Part shown: positions 34,930 through 45,399 of the stretch, piece by piece
Layout of the letters: each line of letters starts with the position of its first letter
Position numbering within the stretch: the first letter of the stretch is position 1
Assembly (NCBI GenBank): GCA_023052935.1
Contig: CM041292.1
Span: forward strand, 98,013,237-98,077,236
DNA length: 64,000 nt
Source of the DNA: Piezodorus guildinii
Taxonomy: Eukaryota > Arthropoda > Insecta > Hemiptera > Pentatomidae
Direction: 5' to 3'
Translations under genes and position numbers: made by a program
Notes under the pieces: generated by a model
Told to the model about the DNA's origin: nothing
Databases searched by the model: none
Seen by the model: the letters and a program-made list of their open reading frames with translations, nothing else

Positions 34930-35640
34930 TTGATTTTTAAAACTGTATATACAATACATAAAACAAGTTAAAAGGCTAATTTATAATTATGGGCGTAAAA
35001 TAGTCTTGTGAAGAAGATACCCAGTGGTGGCACTTCAATGTTTCTTTTAGGTAGCACTGTAATGTTGTTTTTTTTATTAGCAAGTCTGAGGCCACCGTCT
35101 TTTCATTGTCAGGAAGAGATGAAGATGTGAGTTTACGGACAAGCAGTTTTGTGTGGGCTGGTAGTTGGGAATTAAAGGAGATGTAATGATTTAGAGCTAA
35201 GCCAGTTAGTAGTGGGATGTTGAGGTCTCTATGGATGATTTTATTAGTAATAAACTAAGGAGCATTTAGGATTTTGGATTGCAAGGATTGGATGCGGGAG
35301 GAGTTTGATGGTTTAATGGACCCCATAGCTCAATGCCATAGGTCTAATAATTGTTATATAAATCAGTTTTTGTAGTGAATAGGGAGTTTTGATCGTTTGT
35401 CCAGTAAGTGCTGTATTAAATGGTATCTACGAGCAGTTTCTTGTCGTTTATGTCTTGTATGAGGATTCGAAGTAAGATGTTTTTCAAGATAGAGTTCTTG
35501 GTGTCGTATTTGTTCTGCAGGAATGAATGGGGTATTATAAAAGGATACAGGAGGGAAGGAAGCCATAGGTTCGCGACGCATAGTAAAGGTGATTTGATGG
35601 AAGTTATTTGAATTCTCTAGTTTTGAATTCATTCTTCATT
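34930..35640 (-). pseudogene. 5'-truncated Jockey-type ORF2 and 3' UTR
   Basis: Minus-strand frame 35632-35363 reads 'NSNNFHQITFTMRREPMASFPPVSFYNTPFIPAEQIRH', then 'HTRHKRQETARRYHLIQHLLDKRSK'. It aligns with the end of the reverse transcriptase of the 43.8-45.4 kb copy. Downstream, past stops and small deletions, 'SSRIQSLQSKILNAP' and the NPLVRKL region follow, then a 3' UTR to about 34930. The LGLHLD motif has become 'HQELYLE'. Dead copy; no clear target duplication found. Confidence 0.78.
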
Positions 35641-36649
35641 ACCAGATATATGGTTCTGTACCACTGAAAAATGTTTCTGAAATTGAAATCGCATACAATA
35701 AACATCACACATAAACAAATATATACTCGTATCTCTAAACTTATATAAGATAAATTGAATCTACCACAGCGGTACTTTTACTGTACTGTAATTGTACGAG
35801 TAGACTGCCTGTATCCAGGAAAAACAAATAGCTCATACGGAACTATAAATAAAATACGGACAAACTCGTCATATTCCATTAAGAAAGGCCTAATGAAAGA
35901 TCTTATGTAATTTTAACCTTCATAAAATCCTCTGTTGTTAAATCCAATTACAGCAAGACAAGAAAAAGCAGTTTATTTACAAAAACTGCTAGTTACATAA
36001 GGTAAAGGTTTTGGACTGATTGAGGAAGTATATATTGGAGGCCGTGAAGATGTGAAGAAGACTAAGGATAGGGCACATCACGTAAGGCCAGTCCAAGCTA
36101 TTAGTCGATTTAATTTACCGTAAGAGTTCCCTTAGGACACACTCAAGAGAAGTCGATTTTTATAGGTGAGATCAGAAAACATACACTTGTAAAAAAATGT
36201 TTAACCAACAAATTAAAAAGTATTTCATGAGATAAAATCAACAGAGATTCTTTCACACAAGCGAAGGTAGTAAAGCATTTGTATAGAAAATTGGATTCGT
36301 TCCTGGATTTATGCCGTATATTTATAATCATCCTTCGAAAAAAAGAATAAAACTAGAAAACAATAGACTCAAAACTTCTAATATTACGCTAAAAGGAAAA
36401 CACCTATATCGGCCGTCATTACAATACAATTGGTTTACACAAATTATAATATCTTAAATAAAATCAAAAGAAGGTAAATATTATTCCCAAACCGCCTTAT
36501 AAGTCAAATCCCGACTCTTTTATAATTACACAAACAATATTTGAAAAACAATCCCGTATTTTCGGTAAATATACCATTAAGTTTACTCACAAAGACGATA
36601 CTTATAACATCGACCCTAAGAAAATTTGTAAAATATGTAATATGAAACA
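35641..36649. other. AT-rich spacer, no gene recognised
   Basis: One frame at about 36480-36650 (plus) contains 'THKDDTYNIDPKKICKICN', a possible old coding remnant with a CxxC, but I can assign no family. The rest holds nothing recognisable. Confidence 0.4.
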
Positions 36650-36652
36650 TTA

Positions 36653-36797
36653 GGGGTACTCCCTACGTTTGGTATAGCATGCTATTTGTGTTATTTTGCT
36701 AGACCCGTCGAGTTTCTACAGTTATTTCCTGTATAAAATTGATGGGTTTAGCACAATAGCACAAATAGCATGCTATAGCAAACGTAGTGAGTACCCC
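36653..36797. mobile_element. Hairpin MITE, PIF/Harbinger-like
   Basis: The two arms of about 55 bp are inverted copies: ggggtactccctacgtttgg at the left, and ggggtactcactacgtttgc reading in from the right. Each arm contains the 12-bp palindrome atagcatgctat. The 145-bp unit is flanked by TTA on both sides (36650-36652 and 36798-36800). A three-base TTA duplication and inverted repeats beginning with GGG are hallmarks of PIF/Harbinger elements. There is no coding capacity. Confidence 0.82.
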
Positions 36798-37094
36798 TTA
36801 TATGATTAGCGGTCTTAAACTTAAAGCATTTATCATTAATAATAGCTACATTTGTTTGTTTATATTTATGTATTTGTAGTTATCTATATTTATATTTAAT
36901 TGATACTGACTGATATAAATAGTAAGCCAAATTGTTTTTTAATATAAAGTATATTTATATTAAAAACAATTAACTTTATATAAAATAATATAAAGTATAT
37001 TTATAAATACTATATAGTCGATCGCTTATTTTGATTATTATATAGATAGTAAGAACAGTAATATAGATGTATAATATACTGTTGGAAAGAGAAA

Positions 37095-37358
37095 GATTTT
37101 AGAAAAAATATTATCTGATACACAAGAGTTGTAAAAGGTGATAAAAAGTGACGAATGGGGAATAAACTTATTACTGATTAACAATTTAATATAGTTGTAT
37201 TATTTAATCTGAATGTTATGTTTTCTACGAAAATAAATACACGCTTAATTAAAATAAACTTCAAATATTTTTTAAATTGAAGTATATTTAACAGTTTTTT
37301 AATTGATTTTAAAAGTCGAGATAAGTGAAAGGTGTGTGTTGCCCGCACCAGATTTTTG
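37095..37358 (+). repeat. Dispersed repeat D, copy 2
   Basis: Shares the strongly conserved right end (aagtgaaaggtgtgtgttgc, then the CG-rich step and accagattttt) with 9250-9475 and, inverted, with 42416-42650. The left part is more diverged. Confidence 0.6.
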
Positions 37359-37930
37359 TTTTTTGTTTTGCCTCGCAGACAACATAATTAAAAAGACTAT
37401 CCTAAGCAGAGAAGCTATCAGATTAAAAAGAAAAGAGGATGAAAATGAAGACCACTAATAAAATAGTCAAGAAAATCATAGTACAAAGATTACCCATCAG
37501 AATGTTTTTAATAAAACAGTACATGAACAAAAAACTAGTCCATAATTAAATTACTAAACCTGATTTTTCTATTAAACCAAACGTTTTATGATAAATTTAG
37601 TTCATAATTTCACGTTTTATTTCAATTCCTGTCACTTAACACCTCTTCATTCAGCTTGACCACTCCAAAGAGATCATTTCTTTATTGAAGGAATTTTCAT
37701 GGTCTTACTCGTATTTCATAAAGTTGCGAAGTGGCCCGAAGTGTTTGGGAACGAGATCATCCTAAAGGAATGAATGGAATTGTTTTGTAAAAACAACTCT
37801 CCTATGGGAGCATCTTACCATATTTGATCGGCTACAATTTCGGACTGCCGCTCGTTACTCTCATTCGTGTATTTGAATAACACGATAAGTAAAGTTAATA
37901 AAGCTGTGATTAAAAAAAACAACATAAAGT
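37359..37930. other. Spacer, nothing firmly recognised
   Basis: A less AT-biased stretch at about 37620-37910 ends with 'gttaataaagctgtgatt' and an A-run. This could be the 3' end of an unidentified retrocopy. No protein similarity seen. Confidence 0.4.
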
Positions 37931-37942
37931 AATATATAATAA

Positions 37943-38277
37943 TAATAGGGTAGCGGCGTGGTCTATTGTATAGAGCACTAATCTACTGTGCTCCGGGTCT
38001 TGGGTTCGAATCCCGGCTGTGGCGGAATATTATTTATTCTTTTATTTCAGCCGAGGAGGGAGAGGGGGTGGCGACCCTAGGTTATGGTTACCCTCCTGGG
38101 GCAGACCCAGCCTCTATAAAGTGGGTACACACAAATTGAGGAAAAAAACTGACGGCTCAGTGTGATCTCGGCCTAATCACTTAATTGCACGGCCGTCGAC
38201 CTAGTAACAGTACGAATCTCTATATGTACTGAGCCCAAGACCCTTCATGGGTTGTAGTGGTAGTTTTTTTTTTTTTT
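37943..38277 (+). mobile_element. tRNA-derived SINE, family 2 (best copy) with 12-bp TSD
   Basis: The head 'gggtagcggcgtggtctatt' holds the A box, and gggttcgaatcccgg at about 38001-38015 is the B box of a tRNA-like pol III promoter. A ~230-bp body follows, ending in 'ttcatgggttgtagtggtag' and then fifteen T residues. The 12-bp word aatatataataa flanks it exactly (37931-37942 and 38278-38289). An oligo(T) rather than oligo(A) end is unusual; T-runs are also pol III terminators. Confidence 0.88.
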
Positions 38278-38289
38278 AATATATAATAA

Positions 38290-38989
38290 ACCAACATTGT
38301 TATATATAAAAAAAAAAATCTATTTCAGACAGTTTCTAGGCTTTTTTATTTTTATTAGAACACAGATACTTTTTGGAAATATATAATAATTTTCGTAATA
38401 ATTTTTATTTAAACTTTGATTTACACATCCAAAATTGTCTAATATAACTCTATAAGCCGAACATTATCAGAAAATCGTAATTAAACTTGAACAGTGAAAT
38501 TGGTAATGGAGAAACAAATATCGCTCAACTTCGACAGATTGAATAATTTGAGTAGGCTCACTAGAAAATCCTTAGTAAAAGCACTCCCGTGTACTAGAAA
38601 AGAAAATAAGAAACTTATGAATCATCGGGGTCGGTTGCTGACGTGCCTCAAGAAGCTTTCTTCAGCGTACGCATTGGTGGTGGTCCATCCTCTATGAAAA
38701 GTGCGCCACCATTAGAAAGAGATTAGAGGCAAATCCTAGAGCACGCGGTTGCTTCAGTGAAATCTCTTTCACTAGCTTTTAGGCCCGTCCCTCACTTTCA
38801 TCGTCAGATCTACAACAAAGGCTCACATCTGGGGTAATACGGTGTTCAGACATCGCCTAAACGTTTATTAAGTAGTACTGAATAAACTGCAGATTGATCG
38901 ATATTACTCCAATTATTCAACTATAACAATTAAAATAAAACGTAGGAAATAAAAAAAACTACTTAAAATAACTGTTAGGTATGTGGCTC
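38290..38989. other. Spacer, nothing firmly recognised
   Basis: A less AT-biased stretch at about 38560-38840 includes the frame 38494-38697 (plus, 67 aa) with no recognisable motif. Not called as a gene. Confidence 0.4.
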
Positions 38990-39000
38990 ATCTTAGGTTC

Positions 39001-39577
39001 TTAAAATCCGATACCTAGGACTCCATCTTGACAAACGTCTTACATGGAATCTTCAAGCGAGACTTAAACGACAAGAAACTGCCCGTAGATACTGATTACA
39101 ACAAAAAGCTCATTTATGTTACCATCATCAGAGCTATCTGGAAATATGGAATCGAACTTTGAGGATCTACTAAATCATCTAATTCCTCCCACATTCAATC
39201 CTTACAATTAAAAATCCTTCGGAAAAGCTTAAATGCTCCTTATTTCGTTACGAATAAAATCATCCATAATGATCTAAATATCCCATTTGTCGCAAAACTA
39301 TCCCAAAAGAGATATCCTCTTTTAATTCCGAACTCCCGACCCACACAAATCCTCTTGTACGTAACTTATCCTTCCCATGTATTCCTGACAACCCTCCGAG
39401 GCGATTGAAAAGGTGATGGCCTCGAGACCTACTAAATTAAATTGACATTGAAGTGCCTCCATTGGATAGTTTCTTCACAAGACATTTTTACGCCCATAAG
39501 TATAAATTAACCCATTTACTTATTGTATTTATTATAAGTACAGTTGCAAATATCAATAAAATGTTTTAAAAAAAAAA
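39001..39577 (+). mobile_element. 5'-truncated Jockey-type LINE with TSD
   Basis: Starts at 'IRYLGLHLDKRLTWN' (the end of the reverse transcriptase domain). Small deletions and stops follow, then 'KPNPLVRNLS'-like sequence and 'DNPPRRLKRWPRDLLN' near 39436. Next come a 3' UTR and an A-rich tail ending at 39577. The word tcttaggttc lies directly before it (38991-39000) and directly after it (39578-39587). It belongs to the same subfamily as the 43.8-kb copy. Dead. Confidence 0.82.
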
Positions 39578-39587
39578 TCTTAGGTTC

Positions 39588-40969
39588 ATTTTCAATTTTT
39601 AAACATTTACAAAAAAAAAAACGCAGTGTTTGTCGGTTTTTGGTCGTTTTCTGGTAACTCAAATCGAAATAGTTACACAAATAACAATAATTTTTAAATG
39701 TTCTACGTCAAATCGTTTTCAAAAGGTCATTAGTTTCAGTATATTAATAATACTACGTGTATAAGTAACAACAGGTATACAATTTATTATAAACAGCTAG
39801 ATGGGATCGTCTAAGTGTCCGCTTTGACCCACACGAGTAGGAGTCAAAACTTGGCTTGGAGTTCTCTATGGTTATATTTAAATTTTGTATAAATTGAATT
39901 AAATTTATTTATTTTGTTTTACTTTACTTTACTTTTGTTTGACCTACTTTAATTATTATGTATTTTTTCACTTTAAAAATAAGGCGAGATGGAGTCTTAA
40001 TGCTCTCAATTGGGAAGGATGTATTATATTGCTAAAAATGGCAGACTTTTTTTTTTTTTTTTTAATGTCCTTTAAACATGCTACGAAAATAATGTTGATT
40101 GAAGCAATGTAGTGATTCCTAAACTTTAGACTAAACCAGAAATTTTTAGACTAAACTCTTCTGATTTGACATTTAGTCTTGGAGCAAAGTAAGTTCAGAT
40201 TGATGATAAAAACATTACTCATTTATACCACACAAAGAAACGACCAAAAAATACCATTTACTGTTAATGTTCTTTAAATATATCATGTTGGTGATGCAGA
40301 ATACATTACCTAAAATGTATTATATGGTATGTAACTAAAGGCACTAGCTGTCCTATCGTTTTTATAATTAATTATACAATATAATACCCAAATTTAAAAC
40401 AGGTTAAATAGCAGGGCACAGAAAATGGAAATAAAAGTGGATTCTTAGTCTCTACAGGGATTTTCCCAGCGATTAAGTAACAGCTGATTATAATAAGTTA
40501 TAAAATAATAAGATGATAAGTCGGGTAGTCCCAAATTACCATTATTCATTTAGAGAAAGTGAAATGCTCATACATTGAACTCCTAAGTTAAGGGTCAGTC
40601 ACTCTAAAGCAGGTCTCTCAATATTCTTAAAAACAACGACGTGAACCTCAAAGGAACAATTTTTCAGTATAATTGTAATACTCTTTAAACAATAATAAAA
40701 TATAATTGTATAACATTGAAGAATAAACGCTATAAAAAAAGGAAAAGAATGTTTCTTTTTTTAGTACTTGGTATCAGTATTTATTTTTGAACCAAGTGCT
40801 TAATTACTTACCGTGTAGAAAACCACTCAACCGTCCCAGTTTTAGCCTATGTTTATTTTTGCAAATAAAGAATATGTAAAAGAAGGTTAAGGGGCTCTCA
40901 GTTCTTCTAAACTACTATTCAACCGATGTTTTCCACTATATATTCATATATCTTTTTGTTTTACTTATT
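39588..40969. other. AT-rich spacer, no gene recognised
   Basis: Nothing recognised beyond homopolymer runs (T-run near 40048). Confidence 0.5.
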
Positions 40970-41775
40970 TGTTTGTTTATTATCGGGAAGATTGACCACC
41001 GATTTTATACGAGACTGAAAAATTACTTCAGCTTAGTTGTGCCAAGACCAAAACATACCTGGACAACACACCAGACTTGTTATTCCATTGCTTCTGTATA
41101 CAACAATATTCCTCCAAATTTTCAATTTTCTCACACAAATCCTCCAAAGTATTCATATAAATAATACTACAATGTTAAAATATGGGCGAAATCCTTCAGT
41201 GAAGAAAAAATTGCTGAATTATTGAATCCAAATTACTCATCGCTATGGACATGTCGTCAACACCAGCCTGCGTCACTCATTCTGATATTTATCCTGTATA
41301 CAAGTATATGTATTCTTTATTGACTTTTGATTTTGTCGATTTCATACTGTGTACTATGTTATGTATCTTTATATTGGTTATTATGTAATTCAATCTTATA
41401 TTTACTTGCCTTAATTTTATATCTTGTATATATGAATTTGTATTCTTTATTGCTTTTTGTTGAATCAATTACAGTTTATTTCTTTGTACTGTTTAACTGT
41501 TTCTTTATAATTGTATTTTATATTCCTTATGTATTATATGGTATTTTTGCTGTGTAGTGTGTTACTGTTTCTTTATAAATTTGTGTTATATTATTAAAGT
41601 ATTGTATTTTATCATACTGTGTACAGTTACTGTTTGTTATTGTACTTTTATTGAATTGCCGCAGGTGAACTCCTTTCCCACACACGGGCTAGCCTTAGTG
41701 GGATAGTGACTTCTACTTGCACTGTAATATGTCTGTCTTTTGATTTAAATAAAGAAGTTAAAAAAAAAAAATTAA
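40970..41775 (+). pseudogene. Probable 5'-truncated LINE 3' end (non-Jockey)
   Basis: The start encodes 'RFYTRLKNYFSLVVPRPKHTWTTHQTCYSIASVYNNIPPNF', which resembles the '(Y)TR...N..(L)P...T..G..S..Y.....(Y)N.LP' block near the C-terminus of several LINE reverse transcriptases. About 600 bp of T-rich untranslated sequence then ends in 'aataaagaagtt' and an A-run at about 41760-41772. A retrocopy of a host mRNA is the alternative. Confidence 0.42.
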
Positions 41776-41788
41776 AAAATAAAATAAA

Positions 41789-42033
41789 AAGTCACTTTAT
41801 GCTACTGTGGCTAAGTGCACAATACTATAGTGGGAGTACTAAATTTTACCTACTCTGGTTTGAGTAGGATCGGGATCTTTAGCGAGTACCTGACATCGCA
41901 CAGGGCCGGGACCACCTTTTTACGTGCCCTCCCAAGGACGGCATAACTAAGGATATTTTACTCCCATTAATAAATTCTAGGACATAGAAGGCTGCTATGT
42001 TAACCACTATGCAAAAGTTGATCCCTGGTGAAT
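41789..42033 (-). mobile_element. SINE family 1, copy lacking the B box
   Basis: Read on the minus strand, 'ttttgcatagtggttaacat' (A-box region) and 'ttctatgtc' align with the 7.8-kb copy. The next ~30 bp, which hold the B box there, are missing, and the sequence resumes at 'ttaatgggagtaaa' and runs to the conserved 'gcataaagtgac' end. Without a B box it is unlikely to be transcribed by pol III. Confidence 0.75.
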
Positions 42034-42415
42034 TTAATTTCATTTAACCAAGACAAACCCCAATTTATAATTTTTTGTTCTTTGACAGCCTCCCTAACAG
42101 AATATCACAACAATATGCTAATTCCCCAGACTTAATAAGACACTTTGGCTAGACATTTGTTAGAAGAATGACATGAAGACCGCGAGTAGAAAAAGATTAA
42201 CATGGAACTAATTGGAACTATTACACTAACTGGATTCAAATTTACCAACAAGCCTTAAGACTGAAAAATATCTAGAGGATCTCATACCCTGATTGCATTT
42301 AATGCAACTGTCTAATTGCAATGTGGAAATCATGAAAGGAAGAGGTGCATAATATCATAAGTGCACTAGGTAAATTCAATTAATATCAAATTTATAAAAT
42401 TTGTGTATAATAAAA
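42034..42415. other. Spacer, nothing recognised
   Basis: No gene or repeat recognised. Confidence 0.5.
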
Positions 42416-42650
42416 ATCTGGTGTGGGCAACACACGACTTTCACTTACATCCGTTTTTAAATTCAATTAAAGAATTTTTAAATACAGTTAGAGATAAAAT
42501 GAGTCAAACTATTACAGAATTAATTCAATTGAATTTCTATTCTAACATGCGTTTTATTAAAAAATCGATTATGTAATTATCTAAAATAATCAGTTAGTTT
42601 TATCGGCTTTTCATCGCTCTTTATTGCTTCATCGCTTGTAAAAGAGCTTG
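42416..42650 (-). repeat. Dispersed repeat D, copy 3 (inverted)
   Basis: The reverse complement matches 9250-9475 over its full length, including 'gataaaactaactgatt.ttttagataat' and the terminal 'agtgaaagtcgtgtgttgc'. Confidence 0.7.
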
Positions 42651-43827
42651 TTTATTATATAATATTGTTTCTAAAATTTTTAGCTTTCCAACGGTATATT
42701 ATACTGTTCTTACGCCCAAAAACAAAAAATTGTATTAAAAAAATATGTTTTCAGTTTTCTTATTTAGTTGAATACCGAATTCGTTCAACTCATGTATTTA
42801 CCTGTTTTTATCTTGTTTTATCCAGTAGTAACAAGATAGAAAATATGGTTACTTTTATAAAATCTACAAAATTAAAGATACATTAAGGGAAGGAAATTTA
42901 AAATATCGGCATTTAAGCCCGAACAGATTATTTCAATCAGAATGAAACCTGCATGATATTAAAGCCTATTAAATTTTACACCGATATAGAGAGTTCAATC
43001 AAAATCGTTAGAATCAATTTTTGATAAAATCTTAAAAAGGTGCTCGTCTGGTAAGCAGATTTTGATGAAAATGTTTCTGTTTCATCTCGGGCGTATATTT
43101 GTGTGTAACTATGAAATTTCGTTTTCATAGGATTTTTCGTTTACGCGCTGGAGTTAACACACACACCTTTTCGGGACTTGGTCATTTGAACTATACAGTA
43201 CAATAAAGTCAATAATTCCCTTAGTATATATTTCATATACAGAGTGAAAGTAAAAAACAGCTAAAGTTTTTTCTCGATACAAACCGATTAATTTGCTTCC
43301 TTTATTTTCCAAAATATTCGAAACAACATAATTCCTACAACTGCTTCACATAATCACAGACCGACCAATAATTTCTTACATCTATACGGATTAGAAAAAA
43401 ATCTTTATAGCTACTACTACCGAAGTACTTTTAGACTAGACTAGTAGGTGTGGTAACTACCATAACATAGTTTTGGTTTTTCTGGCCTAAAAAAACGTTT
43501 ATCATATTAGGGAATTTCATTAAATCCTAAGTAAAATACACTTAGATATTAATTACAAACGGCCTCAGATAGCTTCCACTACGCAATTACTTCATAGGTT
43601 GGTTTCCTTCTATCTTTCTTTTGGGGGAAAGTCGGCGACTCCAGTTCCAGGATAAATTAGTTCGCCTTAGTTTCTCCAGGTTAGGAGCTTAGAGTGGAAA
43701 CATCTAGTACAAGGCTACTTGAACTTTCGCGGCCAAGGAGACAGGATTGAGGTGGATCATGAAAATAGTCTTTTCATTCATTATATAATTAAAGGTATTC
43801 GTAAATTATATCTATTTAATTACCATT
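42651..43827. other. AT-rich spacer, no gene recognised
   Basis: A mixed-composition stretch at about 43590-43750 has no open frame of note. The 10-bp word aaatccatga (43828-43837) just after it is the left target copy of the next element. Confidence 0.45.
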
Positions 43828-43837
43828 AAATCCATGA

Positions 43838-45389
43838 TTTTTTTTTTTTTTTTATTCATATTTTATTGAATTTTACAACTGTATTAACATAAATACAATA
43901 ACTAAAACTGTTGAATTAGAATAAAGGGCGTGAAAGACTTGAGAAGAAACTACCCAGCGGTAGAACTTTGATTTTTATTTAAGTAAGTAGATCCCGAGGC
44001 CATTTTCTTTTCAATCGCCTAGGAGGGTTGTCAGGAATATGTGAGGTTGATAGGTTGCGGACAAGAGGGTTTATATGGGCTGGGAGTTTGAAATTAAAAG
44101 TGGTATATCTGGTACGAGAAAGGTCTGTAACAAATGGGATATTAAGGTCATTATGGATTATTTTATTTGTGACGAAATAAGGAGCATTTAGGATTTTGCG
44201 AAGGATTTTGGATTGTAAGGATTGGATACGGGAGGAATTAGATGGCTTCGTAGAGCCCCAAAGCTCGATTCCATATGTCCAGATGGGTCTGATGACGGTA
44301 ACATAAATGAGCTTTTTGTAATGAATTAAAAGTTTTGAACGTTTGTCGAGTAAGTGTTGTAGTAATCGGTATCTACGGACAGTCTCTTGTCGTTTTAGTC
44401 TCGTGTGAGGATTCCATGTAAGACGTTAATCAAGATGGAGTCCTAGGTATCGGATTTGTTCAACAGGCATCAGTGGGGTATTGTTAAAGGATACAGTGGG
44501 GCAGGAGGTCATCGGTTTGCGACGAAGGGTAAAGGTAATTTGGTGGGATTTATTAGGATTTATTTTAATCCTCCAGTTCTGACACCATTTTTCAATGGCT
44601 GTGATGTGGGAATGAAGGGTTTGGGATGCAGCGGTTGGATCATTATGGATGGATAACACACAAGTGTCATCCGCGTAAGTTGTGAGGACAGTGCTTGGAT
44701 GGAGTGGAATATCAGCTGTATATACCGTATAAAGGATGGGACCCAGGATACTACCCTGAGGTACACCTGCAGACTGAGAAATTGTGGAAGAATAGGAAAG
44801 ATTATGATTTACTTTGAACGTTCTATCAGTAAGGTAGGAACGGATTAACAGGAAGTATGTAGCGGGAAGGAATTGACGGAGTTTATAAAGGAGTCCTGGG
44901 TGCCAGACTCGGTCGAACGCTTGTTCTACGTCGGGAAAAGCACCCGTGCAATACATTCCACGCTCCAATGTGGAGGATATAACATCCACCACACGGTGAC
45001 ATTGCTGAATTGTAGAATGGGATGTCCGAAATCCAAACTGATGGTCAGGAATTACGTGATTCATTTCTAGGATCGGATACAGGCGTTTCAAAATGAGTTT
45101 TTCTAGGATCTTTCCCATGATGGGCAAAAGGGAGATCGGACGGTATGAGGATGGATGTTCAGGAGGCTTTTGGGGTTTTGGGATCATTTTGATTATTGAC
45201 AGTTTCCATGGTTCAGGGAAATAGGTGGTTCGGAGAGTAGCGTTGAATATATAAGTGAGGTAGAGGATTGCTTTTCGAGGTAGCTGTTTTAGGATATAGG
45301 ATGTGATGAGATCATGACCAGGTGCTTTTTTAATACGTAATTGATGGATAACGTTAATTATTTCAGAAGGATGAAAGGATTTAGGAGGA
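43838..45389 (-). mobile_element. 5'-truncated Jockey-type LINE with TSD
   Basis: The 1.55-kb minus-strand copy starts within ORF2 just before the reverse transcriptase and ends in a poly(A), seen as T from 43838. It is flanked by aaatccatga on both sides (43828-43837 and 45390-45399). The subfamily is related to, but clearly distinct from, element B, and supplies most of the small fragments in the window (10.1, 25.5, 34.9 and 39.0 kb). Confidence 0.9.
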
Positions 45390-45397
45390 AAATCCAT
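43996..45397 (-). pseudogene. Jockey-type reverse transcriptase, truncated, with one stop
   Basis: A frame of 323 codons (45397-44426) covers the reverse transcriptase: 'KKAPGHDLITSYILKQLP', YRPISLLP, 'HQFGFRTSHST', motif A as 'GAFPDVEQAFDRVWH', GVPQGSILGP, YADD, and 'RYLGLHLD' just before a TAA. Beyond this stop the same frame continues 'RLTWNPHTRLKRQETVRRYRLLQ' to 'NPPRRLKRKWPRDLL' and a stop near 43996. Apart from the truncation, a single nonsense codon, where relatives have a Lys or Arg codon, is the visible lesion. The apparent initiator ATG at 45397 lies in the target-site duplication, not in the element. The endonuclease and ORF1 are absent. Confidence 0.88.
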
Positions 45398-45399
45398 GA

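Noticed and set aside
37943..38020. A genuine tRNA gene.
   Set aside because: The tRNA-like head cannot be folded convincingly by eye, continues into a body shared by four dispersed copies, and is bounded by a target-site duplication, so it is the head of a SINE.
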